From SAR202 cluster bacterium bin87 (GTDB lineage Bacteria > Chloroflexota > Dehalococcoidia > Lucifugimonadales > UBA3495), in the NCBI GenBank assembly GCA_002238825.1, contig MPNC01000005.1:186001-250000 (forward strand): a DNA stretch of 64,000 nt, written 5' to 3'. Positions 42,835 to 51,410 of the stretch are shown piece by piece. A model generated the notes under the pieces. The model ran no database searches. It was not told the origin of the DNA and was given only the letters and a program-made list of their open reading frames with translations. The position numbers and the translations under genes were made by a program. Positions within the stretch are counted from its first letter, which is position 1; each line of letters opens with the position of its first letter.

Positions 42835-44028
42835 CTAATCGACCTGTGAGCTGCTAATCTTGCGGTACACGCGTACCGCGTTCGCCGACAACGTGGATGC
42901 GACCCTGCTCGTACTGAACGCGCGAGGCCGATCGGGGAGGAACTCGGCCGCGCCCAGTTCTTCGACCGCCGCGAGCGTGCGGCCGAGGCCAACTTCGATG
43001 GTGCGTCGGCTGGCCTCATCGCTGAGATCCAGGCTCCCGCACGTGAAAATCGGACCGATCAGGCAGCTCAACATGACACTGCGATATTCGCGCCAGCAGT
43101 CCTCAAACGAGTAACCGTGGACCCCCGCAGCAACGATGGCATCGTGGTATTCGCCGATGGCATCGCGTTCAATCACGCGACGGGTTTCGCGCGTGACGCT
43201 GGTGGACAGGAAATATGTTATGTCTCGCAGACCGGAATGCAAGCCGCAGTTTTGCCAGTCGATCGCCACGACGTCACCCGAACCCTGCGCATCGAAAAAG
43301 AGATTGTCCAGTCTGAAATCGCCATGCGTGAAGCTCCTGGGTCCGCGGGACATTTGGACGAGGTGATCGGCAATCCGGGCGCCATACATCTCAGCGAGAC
43401 GACGGGTTTCGGGAGTGAACAGGCCTCCGAATCGGCCGAGGGCGGGCGCCAGGTTGAACATATAGCCGAGCTGGGTCAGGCGTCGGTATTTTTCCGTGTA
43501 GTCCGGGATGCCTGACAAAACGGGCTGGTTGAGGTTGTTCCAGTAGCGGCCGTGCATCCTGGCGACCGCGCGAACGGCGGAGATTGCCTGTGCCGAGTTG
43601 GCCCCGTCCAGCTGCGAAACCGACTGCAAATCCGTCAGGTCTTCGAACACCATCGCGAACCGATGGCTGATGGGAGCGACATCCAGGTAAAACACCTCAG
43701 GGGACCGGATACCCGCCAATGGAGCGATTCGCTGGTAGAAGTCGTACTCCCGGCGATACAGTTTGAGGATCCGCGCGACCCGGAACGTTTTGCGATCCTG
43801 GCTGTGAAGTTTGACGATCACGCTGCACGGCGGCTCTGGAGCTACTGAAGCCCAGGCCAGGCGGCAACGTACAACTGTGCTGAACAAACCGCGGCCGGAA
43901 CCGACGGGTTCGATGCGAACGGATTGCAACTGCGAAGGTTCGAAACCGCGTGCGCGTGCCAACGCCTGCCGGAGCCAGTCGACCGTTATGTCGTGTGGGC
44001 CGGACGGTATGGCAGGACCGATAGGCAC
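42835..44028 (-). CDS. Phosphotransferase-family protein A (APH/EcKL-like)
   Basis: About 397 aa. Kinase-like core with VIVKLHSQD (ATP Lys), MVFEDLTDL hinge, FTHGDFRLDNLFF (catalytic Asp and metal Asn) and VAIDWQNCG (metal Asp). The pattern matches aminoglycoside phosphotransferase/ecdysteroid-kinase-like proteins that phosphorylate small hydroxylated substrates. It is a paralogue of the gene immediately upstream. The track start is too early because it lies over that gene; GTG at 44028 is a tentative start. Confidence 0.8.
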   Translation of the reverse strand: MPIGPAIPSGPHDITVDWLRQALARARGFEPSQLQSVRIEPVGSGRGLFSTVVRCRLAWASVAPEPPCSVIVKLHSQDRKTFRVARILKLYRREYDFYQRIAPLAGIRSPEVFYLDVAPISHRFAMVFEDLTDLQSVSQLDGANSAQAISAVRAVARMHGRYWNNLNQPVLSGIPDYTEKYRRLTQLGYMFNLAPALGRFGGLFTPETRRLAEMYGARIADHLVQMSRGPRSFTHGDFRLDNLFFDAQGSGDVVAIDWQNCGLHSGLRDITYFLSTSVTRETRRVIERDAIGEYHDAIVAAGVHGYSFEDCWREYRSVMLSCLIGPIFTCGSLDLSDEASRRTIEVGLGRTLAAVEELGAAEFLPDRPRAFSTSRVASTLSANAVRVYRKISSSQVD

Positions 44029-44057
44029 ACTGGCGATACGCGGGGCCGCTCCTTTTC

Positions 44058-45173
44058 TTATGGAGAGGCGCCGCCGGCCAAAAACTCCACAGCGTCCAGG
44101 TCCTCGATGGCCGTCAGGGTACGCGTCAGCATTGCGTCGGCCAATTTCCGGCCCTGGGCATCGCTGAAATCGAGTTGCCCTCCGGCGATTATCGGGGTCT
44201 GAAAGCAGCTGAGGATATTCTGACGGTAGCTGCGCCAGCATTCTTCGGGCGAAAGATCCGTCGCCCCGACGCTCCGTACGATGTCGTGATACTCGGCCAC
44301 CGCCTCGGCCTCGACCGCCCGGCGAACCTCGACGGGGACGCTGGAGGAGAGGAAGTAGGCCACGTCGTACAGCCCGCTACGCACCCCGCACACCTGCCAA
44401 TCAACGACGGCGAAATCATCACTTCCGTCGGCGCTGAAGAACATATTCCCCAGCCTGAAATCGCCGTGGCTGAAAGTCAGCGGGCCGGCGGCAAGCGCGT
44501 CCGTGTGCTCGATGAGATGCTCTCCATACTCCCGGGCCAGCCCCTCCATCCGGGGGGAGAACAAACTTCCAAAACGTTCGAAAACGACCGCCAGGCTGGC
44601 CTGGTAAACACGCTGAACGAGACGCCGACGATCCGGGTTCGCAGAGTCGTGGAAGTGGGAAATCGGCGGCCGATCTACCCGGTTCCAATAGGCGCCGTGC
44701 ATACGGGCGATGGCGCGCAAGGCCGTTTTCGCCTGCGCGGCGCTGGCCCCTGCAACCTGGTCCGCGGTCGTCATGCCGCGAAGGTCCTCCAGAACCAGGA
44801 CGAACCGATGGTCCCGGTCGTCGAAATCACCGTGGATCAACGCGGGCGAACGTATCTGCGCCTGACGCGCCATCTTTCCGTAGAAGGCGTATTCACGTTC
44901 ATACAACCGCAGCCGACGGGCAGTCTGAACGGTTTCCGGGTGTGAGCTGTGCAGCTTGACTATTACCGATTCCGGCAAGACGCCGGCATCACCGTGAAAG
45001 GACAAATGACAGCGGAGTATGGTTCCGACGAACCCCACGCCGGCGCCGATGTTTTCCACGGACACGGCCTCGATGCCCTCCGCACCGGCCAGACCGCCGG
45101 CGGCCAACGCCTGCTGCATCCAGGCAGCGGTTATGTCCTCTGCGGTTGCAGGTATTGCGGGACGCGATTCCAT
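44058..45173 (-). CDS. Phosphotransferase-family protein B (APH/EcKL-like)
   Basis: A 371-aa paralogue of the downstream gene, colinear over the full length: SVIVKLHSSHPETV, LVLEDLRGM, SHGDFRLGNMFFS and AVVDWQVCGVRSGLYDVAYF. In the catalytic loop the Asn is retained as HGDFRLGN. Both lie on the minus strand with 29 nt between them, so they may form a heteromer or act on related substrates. TACAAT ends 6 nt before the ATG and no Shine-Dalgarno intervenes, indicating a leaderless mRNA. Confidence 0.83.
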   Translation of the reverse strand: MESRPAIPATAEDITAAWMQQALAAGGLAGAEGIEAVSVENIGAGVGFVGTILRCHLSFHGDAGVLPESVIVKLHSSHPETVQTARRLRLYEREYAFYGKMARQAQIRSPALIHGDFDDRDHRFVLVLEDLRGMTTADQVAGASAAQAKTALRAIARMHGAYWNRVDRPPISHFHDSANPDRRRLVQRVYQASLAVVFERFGSLFSPRMEGLAREYGEHLIEHTDALAAGPLTFSHGDFRLGNMFFSADGSDDFAVVDWQVCGVRSGLYDVAYFLSSSVPVEVRRAVEAEAVAEYHDIVRSVGATDLSPEECWRSYRQNILSCFQTPIIAGGQLDFSDAQGRKLADAMLTRTLTAIEDLDAVEFLAGGASP

Positions 45174-45179
45174 GGTCCT

Positions 45180-45185
45180 ATTGTA
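45180..45185 (-). promoter_or_regulatory. -10 of the phosphotransferase pair (leaderless candidate)
   Basis: Minus strand TACAAT, 6 nt before the ATG; no obvious -35. Confidence 0.4.
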
Positions 45186-45252
45186 CGGGACGGGGACGAC
45201 AGGGCCGCGGATGGCGCAACCGATTTGGTTGGCTTACGCCGAACAAAACTGC

Positions 45253-45276
45253 AGGGGCGAATGATCATTCGCCCCT
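45253..45276. repeat. Perfect 24-bp palindrome AGGGGCGAATGATCATTCGCCCCT
   Basis: Uninterrupted self-complementary sequence downstream of the ThDP enzyme gene and upstream of the phosphotransferase pair. It belongs to the dispersed family and probably acts as a terminator. Confidence 0.8.
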
Positions 45277-45312
45277 ACGGGAATCGCCGCCGGAAGACCA
45301 GTCGCCTGCGAC

Positions 45313-46959
45313 CTAGTCAAAGCGGAACTTGGAGAAGGTGCCCTCCTCCTTGGTGATGAACTCAAGCAGGGCCGGGCGGCCGTCGGCGTTGGCCTGCATG
45401 GCGCGCTCCATGGCCGGCTTGATCTCGTCCGGCTCAGTGATCTGCTCGGCGTAGGCCCCCAGCGCCAGAGCGACCCGATAGAAGTCGCCGCTGAGGTCCT
45501 TCAAACCGTAGCGCTCGACGGCCGTTGGAATCCGGCTGTCGGGGTAAATTGCCATGGTGGAGTTGTTCATCACCACCGTCGTGATGGGAATGTTGGCGCG
45601 GACGGCGGTCTCAACGTCCAGACCCACCATACCGAAAGCGGCATCACCCATGAAGTTGATGACCATCTTCTCGGGAGCGGCCATCTTGGCGCCCATGGCC
45701 AGGCCCAGACTGTAACCCAGCTGGGTGGACTTGCCCCAACCGATGAAGCTGCGAGGAGCGCGGGCTTCCCAGAAGGGAGACACCTGCTCGCGGGGACTGC
45801 CCGACTCGTGCGTGACAATGGTGTTGTCCAGGTCGACGGTGTGCATGATGTCCCAGACCACGCGGTAGGGGTTCAACGGGACCTCGTCGCTGGTGAGGCG
45901 AGGCAGCCACTCGGCCATCCACGCTTCGCGGCTGGCGGTGATCTCATCGGTCAGGTCCTGGTTCGGCGCCTGCTGCTGCGCACCCTGTGCCTTTAGTTCA
46001 TCGATGAATTGCCGCAGGGCCAGCTTGGCGTCTCCAAGGATGGGGTAATCGGTTCGGTGGTCCTTGTTGATGTCCGCGTCACCGTTGGTGAGGTGGATAA
46101 GGGTCTTGCCGGCCGGCATGGGAACCGTAAATCCGCTCTTGGTGAAGCTGACGCCCACGCCAAAGACCACGTCGGCGTTGGTCAGGAAACGATGCACGGG
46201 GCCGGTCTGACTGGAACCACCCACGCCCAGGGACAGAGGGTGGTTCTCCGGGAAGGCGCTCTTGCCCTCGAGGGTGGTCATCACCGGAATCTGCAGGAAC
46301 TCGGCCAACTCCATCAGCTCATCGGTGGCCTCGGCGTAGAGGACGCCCTGGCCCGCGTGGATGACCGGGCGATGGGCCGTGAGCAGGGCACGAACGCCAC
46401 GAGTGATGGCCGCGGGATCGGCGGCGACGCGCATTTTGGTCGGCGGGACGTAATCGAAGTCCTCCTCGCTGATCTGATCGGACACCAGATCGGAGGGGAT
46501 TTCCAGAAGAACGGGACCGGGCTTGCCGGACCGGAGCTTGGTGTACGCCTGACGGAAGAGCTCCGGAACCCGATCCGCGAAGTTGACGTGGGCGGCCCAC
46601 TTGGTGATTGTCGAGTAGGCTTGCACGGGATGGAAGTTCGGTTCCACGCCCAGGCGATTCCTCGCGACGCCGGCTGGCAGCACGAGAATCGGCACGGAGT
46701 CGGCATAGGCCTGAGCGACGCCGCCGAAGGAGTTCTCGGCGCCGGGACCATTCTGGGCGAGGAAGATGCCGATTTTGTTGCCGTTGGTAATCCGGGAAAA
46801 GCCGTCGGCCATGTGCACGCCGGTGCGTTCCTGCCGACAGACAACCGGGCGAATTCCGGCGATGGCCGCCGCCTCGATGAGCGGGTTAGAGGGCATGACA
46901 GCGATCCAGTCCACGCCTTCCATCTTCAATACGTTAGCTACAGCGGTGACTCCGTCCAC
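45313..46959 (-). CDS. Thiamine-diphosphate enzyme (acetolactate-synthase-like)
   Basis: A 548-aa protein with three ThDP-enzyme domains. The catalytic Glu lies in VVCRQERTGVHMADG, the central domain has a dinucleotide-like fold (HAGQGVLYAEA), and the C-terminal ThDP-Mg motif is FMGDAAFGMVGLDVETAVRANIPITTVVMNN. The family includes acetolactate synthase, oxalyl-CoA decarboxylase and benzoylformate decarboxylase, which cannot be separated here. No acetolactate synthase small subunit is adjacent. GTG start with GGAGG 9 nt upstream. Confidence 0.85.
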   Translation of the reverse strand: MDGVTAVANVLKMEGVDWIAVMPSNPLIEAAAIAGIRPVVCRQERTGVHMADGFSRITNGNKIGIFLAQNGPGAENSFGGVAQAYADSVPILVLPAGVARNRLGVEPNFHPVQAYSTITKWAAHVNFADRVPELFRQAYTKLRSGKPGPVLLEIPSDLVSDQISEEDFDYVPPTKMRVAADPAAITRGVRALLTAHRPVIHAGQGVLYAEATDELMELAEFLQIPVMTTLEGKSAFPENHPLSLGVGGSSQTGPVHRFLTNADVVFGVGVSFTKSGFTVPMPAGKTLIHLTNGDADINKDHRTDYPILGDAKLALRQFIDELKAQGAQQQAPNQDLTDEITASREAWMAEWLPRLTSDEVPLNPYRVVWDIMHTVDLDNTIVTHESGSPREQVSPFWEARAPRSFIGWGKSTQLGYSLGLAMGAKMAAPEKMVINFMGDAAFGMVGLDVETAVRANIPITTVVMNNSTMAIYPDSRIPTAVERYGLKDLSGDFYRVALALGAYAEQITEPDEIKPAMERAMQANADGRPALLEFITKEEGTFSKFRFD

Positions 46960-47017
46960 AGTGGGGTTCCTCCAATATTGGCGCTTGCACGAATGTGCAG
47001 GATTTCAGGATAGTGAT

Positions 47018-47731
47018 TCAGCCGATTTCGTTCAGGAAATCGTCCAGGGCAGCGTTGAATTCGTCCGGCTTTTCCACCATCGGGAAATGGCCGGCGTCTT
47101 TCATCTTGATGAGCTTTGATCCGGGGACAGCGCGGTGGATCTCCTCCTCGTAGTCGCCGGTGGACAGGGGATCGTCGACGCCCCGGATCAGCATCAGGGG
47201 AGATTCAAGGGTGTGGATCCGGTCCCGCACGTCGAAACGGTCGATGACCACGAGGTCACTGTGCTGGGCCACGGGTCCCACCTCGCGGTGTCGCTGCAAC
47301 AGGTGGGCGCGAAGGTCGGGCTCCACGAAGTGCATGATGCCGTCCATCATGCCCAGCCACTTCTCGTAGGTCGCCTCGTCCTCGGCGGCGTCAAGGCGAA
47401 ACTGCAAGTCCTGGGGACGTCGCACCTTGGGGCGCATGGCGATGGTCATGAGGGCCAGGCCTTTGACCTCTTCAGGGTAATCCAGGGCATATTGCAAGGC
47501 GACGCAGGCGCCCAGGGTGAACCCGCTCAAAACCAGGTCGCGGTGGTGTCCGCGAGCATGCAGCCAGCCGCGCAGCCATTCGGTGTAGCGTTCGACGCTG
47601 CTGCACGGGGCGCCATCCAGGTGGCCGGGCAGGTTCGGAGCCAGGCTGTTCGGATAATGGTAGAGCTGGTTGATGTAGGAGTCTGCGCAACCGCCGGCGC
47701 CGGGGCCGTGGATGAAAACAATCTGGGTCAT
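47018..47731 (-). CDS. Alpha/beta hydrolase with Thr in the nucleophile position
   Basis: A 237-aa alpha/beta hydrolase. FIHGPGAGG is the oxyanion strand, LMLIRGVDDPLSTG carries the acid and DAGHFPMVEKPDEF the His. The elbow reads LSGFTLGACVAL, with ACC (Thr) where Ser is expected (GxSxG). Thr could in principle act as nucleophile, or the protein may be non-hydrolytic. The start MTQIVF has CAGG upstream and drops 14 track residues. A TTGACC-N17-TAGAAT promoter lies upstream. Confidence 0.83.
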   Translation of the reverse strand: MTQIVFIHGPGAGGCADSYINQLYHYPNSLAPNLPGHLDGAPCSSVERYTEWLRGWLHARGHHRDLVLSGFTLGACVALQYALDYPEEVKGLALMTIAMRPKVRRPQDLQFRLDAAEDEATYEKWLGMMDGIMHFVEPDLRAHLLQRHREVGPVAQHSDLVVIDRFDVRDRIHTLESPLMLIRGVDDPLSTGDYEEEIHRAVPGSKLIKMKDAGHFPMVEKPDEFNAALDDFLNEIG

Positions 47732-47771
47732 GGAAACCTGCGAAAGACGGCCCTGCGGGCCGGGTGCCGGC

Positions 47772-47800
47772 ATTCTAGGGTGCGGCGGCTATGGGGTCAA
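47772..47800 (-). promoter_or_regulatory. Promoter of the alpha/beta hydrolase gene
   Basis: Minus strand TTGACC-N17-TAGAAT, the same two hexamers and spacing as the purF promoter. Confidence 0.65.
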
Positions 47801-47824
47801 GGCAACGGGCGATGGGCGATGGGT

Positions 47825-47956
47825 CAGGGCCCGTGGAAAGTAATGGGCTTCTTTGGTTTCCGCTCATCCTGAGCCTGTCGAAGGATGCTGCCCTTGCAGG
47901 AGTCGTGGTTCGACAAGCTCACCATGAGCGGGAGGACGGACTTTGCACAGGCCCTG
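47825..47956. mobile_element. MITE-like element 2 with 9-bp target duplication
   Basis: A 132-bp element flanked by the direct repeat GCGATGGGT (47816-47824 and 47957-47965). Terminal inverted repeats CAGGGCCCGTGGAAAG and CTTTGCACAGGCCCTG match at 14 of 16 positions. The core (47861-47930) is the inverted pair CGCTCAT...CTGTCGAA / TTCGACA...ATGAGCG, a sequence known as a dispersed bacterial repeat. No ORF. It abuts the stop codon of the PPOX gene. Confidence 0.72.
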
Positions 47957-47964
47957 GCGATGGG

Positions 47965-48390
47965 TCAGCTGCCGGACCAACCGGTGACACGCTCGGGGAT
48001 GATGCGGATCACCGGGTTGCCGTCGAGAGGCATGTTTCGATATTGAGGATACTTTTCGCGCAGTTTGGCGATGGCCGCCGGCGGTTCGGGCCCGTGTTCG
48101 ACCAGTTCCGCCTTCCCCTGGACCAGCAGATACCAGAGCCGGGTCCAGTCCTCGTCGTAATGGTCGATGACCAGCGAGACCTGCGGATTGGACAGTATGT
48201 TGCGCACGCGGCGCAGGCCAGTGAGGCTCCCGCGCTTGGGTTTGGCGTCGAGAACCGAGTAGATGTGCCGGCCGTCATAAGCGAAGCAGACCGGGATGAC
48301 GTGAGGCCGGCCATTGCCGTCGGCGGTGGCCAGGTGCCCCACCGGGGTTTCGGACAGGCGCGCCGCCTGCTGCGGGGTCAGGCTAACCAC
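47965..48390 (-). CDS. Pyridoxamine-5'-phosphate-oxidase-like (PPOX, F420-type) protein
   Basis: A 141-aa split-barrel protein: VGHLATADGNGRPHVIPVCFAYD at the start, DAKPKRGSLTGLRRVRNILSNPQVSLVIDHYDEDW as the binding core. It resembles the Rv0121/TIGR03668 F420-binding group, though flavin use is possible. The GTG start (VVSLTP) overlaps the nnr stop by 8 nt and has GGAGG 6 nt upstream; the track's 49 leading residues are a shadow of nnr. A MITE follows directly. Confidence 0.82.
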   Translation of the reverse strand: MVSLTPQQAARLSETPVGHLATADGNGRPHVIPVCFAYDGRHIYSVLDAKPKRGSLTGLRRVRNILSNPQVSLVIDHYDEDWTRLWYLLVQGKAELVEHGPEPPAAIAKLREKYPQYRNMPLDGNPVIRIIPERVTGWSGS

Positions 48391-49975
48391 CAGTTGCCTC
48401 CGGGTTGCGCAGGCCCGCGATGATGCGGGGGATGCGATCCAGCAGGTCGCTGGCGATGACTCCGGCGCTGCCGGATTCGGAGCGCACCTGCTCTGCTGCC
48501 GTGCCGTGGAGGAACCCGCCCAGACGCGCGGCGTCATATGGAGCGAGACCCTGGGCCATCAGCCCGCCGATGATGCCGGTTAGCACGTCACCGGTACCGC
48601 CGGCCGCCAGCGCCGGATTGGCGAAGGGAAGGATGCAGCCTGGTCCTTCCGGTGAAGCGACTATGCTGTGGGCTCCCTTGAGCAGCACCGTCTGGCGCCA
48701 GTCCGCCGCCGATTTGCTGGCGGCGCCGATGCGATCAGTCTGCACCTGCGGGGTCGACATCCCGGTAAGGGTTGCCATCTCACCCGGATGTGGCGTGAGC
48801 ACGGCGGAAGCGCGCAAGCGGTACTCCCAGTTGAGGCAGCGGGAAAGGTTGTTCAATCCGTCAGCGTCAATGACCACCGGCAGCAACGGCGCATCTCCGC
48901 CTCTCAACAGGAGACGAGCCATCAGGGTTGTGGTACCGGTCGACCAACCCATACCACAGCCCACGGCCAGCGCCGAGAAGTTGTCGATCCGCTGCCGTAT
49001 CACGTCGGCGGCGGAAGGATCGATGCGTCCGTCGGCGTCTTCAGGGAGGGGTAGGTGGATGGTTTCCGTGAGTCGGGAGGCGGCGACGCGATACACCGAT
49101 TCGGGGGCCGCGAGGGTCACGAGGCCGGCGCCGGCGCGGTGAGCGCCCCGGGCGGCCAGCACAGCGGCGCCGACAAAATTGCGAGAACCCGCGACGATCA
49201 ACAGATGGCCGAAGGTTCCCTTGTGCGCGGTCAGGGGCCGGGCGGGAAGCAGGGCGCGGGCCGACTCTGAGTTCATCCACTCGGTGGGCAGATCAGCGTT
49301 GGCCGCGGCGGAAACCTCGGCCGGCAGGCCGATGCCAAGCACGGTTATGCGTCCGGCGAAGCCAGCCCCCGGGAAATTCGCGATGCCGTACTTGGGGTGG
49401 CAGAGAGCGAGGGTTTCGTCGGCGATGATTGTGCGCGGGTCAGCGTCTCCGGTGTCGGGGTTGACGCCGGTGGGTAGATCCACGGCGATGACGGGGAGAG
49501 CCGGCCGACCCGAACGGATTTCGTTGACCAGAGACGTCACATCTCCAACGAGGCCGTCCAGGGGACGATAGCGGCCGGCCCCAAGGATTGCGTCGACGAC
49601 CGAGTCGCAACGGCGCAGCAAATCGCCCAGGTTGGACAGTCCGTCATCGTCGGCCGCATCGTGCACCGCGATACCGTAGGCGAGGGCATCGGTCATCTTC
49701 GGATCATCCGCCGGGCGTCCGCGCACGATGTAGCAGAACACATCGGCGCCCCAGCGGGCCAGGTGCCGGGCGAGGACGAGGCCATCCGCGCCATTGTTGC
49801 CGGGTCCGACCAGGACGACGATTCGGCGGCCGGCGGCTCCGCCCATGCGCTGCCGTGTGCTGTGGGCGCAGGCCAAACCGGCGTTTTCCATCAGCGTGTC
49901 GGTGCTCACGCCGGCAGATTCTGAGGCGCCCTCGAGAGCCTGCATCTCGGCGACGGTGACGACCTTGACGGTCAT
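48383..49975 (-). CDS. nnr: Bifunctional NAD(P)H-hydrate epimerase/dehydratase
   Basis: A 530-aa fusion. N-terminal YjeF_N epimerase (MENAGLACAHS, VLVGPGNNGADGLVLARHL, VIAVDLPTGVNPDTG) and C-terminal ribokinase-like ADP-dependent dehydratase (KGTFGHLLIVAGS, TPHPGEMATLTG, NPALAAGGTGDVLTGIIGGLMAQG). It repairs hydrated NAD(P)H. Its start lies 6 nt after acpS, a conserved acpS-nnr arrangement. Confidence 0.95.
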   Translation of the reverse strand: MTVKVVTVAEMQALEGASESAGVSTDTLMENAGLACAHSTRQRMGGAAGRRIVVLVGPGNNGADGLVLARHLARWGADVFCYIVRGRPADDPKMTDALAYGIAVHDAADDDGLSNLGDLLRRCDSVVDAILGAGRYRPLDGLVGDVTSLVNEIRSGRPALPVIAVDLPTGVNPDTGDADPRTIIADETLALCHPKYGIANFPGAGFAGRITVLGIGLPAEVSAAANADLPTEWMNSESARALLPARPLTAHKGTFGHLLIVAGSRNFVGAAVLAARGAHRAGAGLVTLAAPESVYRVAASRLTETIHLPLPEDADGRIDPSAADVIRQRIDNFSALAVGCGMGWSTGTTTLMARLLLRGGDAPLLPVVIDADGLNNLSRCLNWEYRLRASAVLTPHPGEMATLTGMSTPQVQTDRIGAASKSAADWRQTVLLKGAHSIVASPEGPGCILPFANPALAAGGTGDVLTGIIGGLMAQGLAPYDAARLGGFLHGTAAEQVRSESGSAGVIASDLLDRIPRIIAGLRNPEATGG

Positions 49976-49981
49976 GGCGTG

Positions 49982-50416
49982 TCAACCGGCAAGGGGAGCA
50001 AGATCGTCGCCCCAGAGCGTTGCTCTAGCGGCTTCCACGGATTCCGGGGTGTCAGGGCGCAACGCGACCGCAACGACCATGGCAAACCCGCGGGAATGGG
50101 ACAGGCTGATGGCAATTTCAGTGACGCCCAACCGCTCGGCGCGACGGCGGGCCCGACCGTGGAGCCGCGCGCTCGGGGCGCCGCTGGGAGCCCGGACTAC
50201 CTCGACATCGCGCCAGCCGACGCCACGAAAACCGGTGCCCAGGGACTTCATCACGGCCTCTTTCGCCGCGAAACGCGCCGCCAGGTTGGGCGCGCGACCG
50301 CGGCAATAGGCGATTTCCCCAGGGGTGAAAACGCGACGCAGGAACCGGTCTCCATAGCGCTCCAGGACACTGGCCACGCGATCGATCTCTATGAAGTCAA
50401 CACCGGTGGAGAGCAT
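49982..50416 (-). CDS. acpS: Holo-ACP synthase
   Basis: A 144-aa 4'-phosphopantetheinyl transferase: GVDFIEIDRVASVLERYGDRFLRRVFTPGEIAYC with metal Asp, and RFAAKEAVMKSLGTGFRGVGWRDVEV with metal Glu and Lys. It loads phosphopantetheine onto acyl carrier protein. The C-terminal 20 residues are longer than usual. Probably cotranscribed with metF upstream (23-nt gap) and nnr downstream. Confidence 0.94.
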   Translation of the reverse strand: MLSTGVDFIEIDRVASVLERYGDRFLRRVFTPGEIAYCRGRAPNLAARFAAKEAVMKSLGTGFRGVGWRDVEVVRAPSGAPSARLHGRARRRAERLGVTEIAISLSHSRGFAMVVAVALRPDTPESVEAARATLWGDDLAPLAG

Positions 50417-50439
50417 GGGCGATCAGCGACCCGGCTGGA

Positions 50440-51318
50440 TCAATCTCCGTCGTGGCCCCCGATGTGCAGGTCGCCGAGGATGTGGGAAACCGAGTAGGTC
50501 CGATTGAGGACGTAAAAATGGATGCCCGGCACGCCATTGGCCCATAGGTCATCGGCCTGGCGGGTGGCATGTTCGATGCCGATTTCGCGCACGGCTCGAT
50601 TGTCTTCGGAGAAGCGCTCCAGCCGAGCGTCCAGTTGCGACGGGATCGTTGCCCCGCAGAGCGAGGTGAAGCGCCGGATCTGCGGAGTGCTCAAGATGGG
50701 CAGCACGCCGGGGATGATGGGGATGGTAATCCCGGCGGCCGCGGCGCGGTCCAGCAGCTCGTAGAAGTAACTGTTGTCGTAAAAGAGCTGGGTGATGAGA
50801 AAATCCGCGCCGAGGTCCTGCTTGAGGCGGGCGTACGCGATGTCCGAATCCAGGCTGCTCGATTCGGTGTGACCTTCCGGGTAACAGGCCCCGGCGATGC
50901 CGAAGTCGAAATTGGCGCGTATGTGCTCGATCAGTTCGGTAGCATGGGCGAATTCGTCCCCGCTGGGCGGTTCATCTTCGGATCCCGGGGGACGATCGCC
51001 ACGGAGGGCGATGACATTATCGATGCCGGCCGCCTGGAGGCGCTGGAGCACACCGTGAACTTCTTCCCGTCCCTGGGCAACGCAGGTCAGGTGGGCCATT
51101 ACTTCCATGTCACCGCGCTGCTTGAGGCTCATGGTGATCTCTTCCGTAAAGGCCCTCGTGCCCCCTCCGGCCCCGTAGGTGACGGACACAAAGTCAGGGG
51201 AGAATCGCTGGAGGCGATTGGCGACGTCGACGACGCCGGGGACGCCATCGGCTTCCCGCGGCGGGAAGAATTCGAAGGAAATGGTTCTCCGGTTGCAGAG
51301 GATGTCTTTGATTTTCAA
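50440..51318 (-). CDS. metF: 5,10-methylenetetrahydrofolate reductase
   Basis: A 292-aa TIM-barrel MTHFR: SFEFFPPRE with the catalytic Glu, FVSVTYGAGG, HLTCVAQ, NVIALRGDRPPG and FLITQLFYDNSYF. It makes 5-methyl-THF for methionine synthesis with FAD. Its length matches bacterial MetF rather than the longer eukaryotic type. It starts at TTG (MKIKD); no strong Shine-Dalgarno is visible, only TTGGA close by. A tandem 15-bp repeat lies in its upstream region. Confidence 0.94.
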   Translation of the reverse strand: MKIKDILCNRRTISFEFFPPREADGVPGVVDVANRLQRFSPDFVSVTYGAGGGTRAFTEEITMSLKQRGDMEVMAHLTCVAQGREEVHGVLQRLQAAGIDNVIALRGDRPPGSEDEPPSGDEFAHATELIEHIRANFDFGIAGACYPEGHTESSSLDSDIAYARLKQDLGADFLITQLFYDNSYFYELLDRAAAAGITIPIIPGVLPILSTPQIRRFTSLCGATIPSQLDARLERFSEDNRAVREIGIEHATRQADDLWANGVPGIHFYVLNRTYSVSHILGDLHIGGHDGD

Positions 51319-51345
51319 TCCAATAAATCCAAAACGGCCAACCTA

Positions 51346-51375
51346 GACATAGGCAGCAATGACATAGGCAGCGAT
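51346..51375. repeat. 15-bp tandem direct repeat upstream of metF
   Basis: GACATAGGCAGCAAT-GACATAGGCAGCGAT, one mismatch, 27-57 nt upstream of the metF start. Confidence 0.85.
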
Positions 51376-51410
51376 AGTGCAGTGATGGGAAACGCTACGG
51401 CGGCGAAGCA

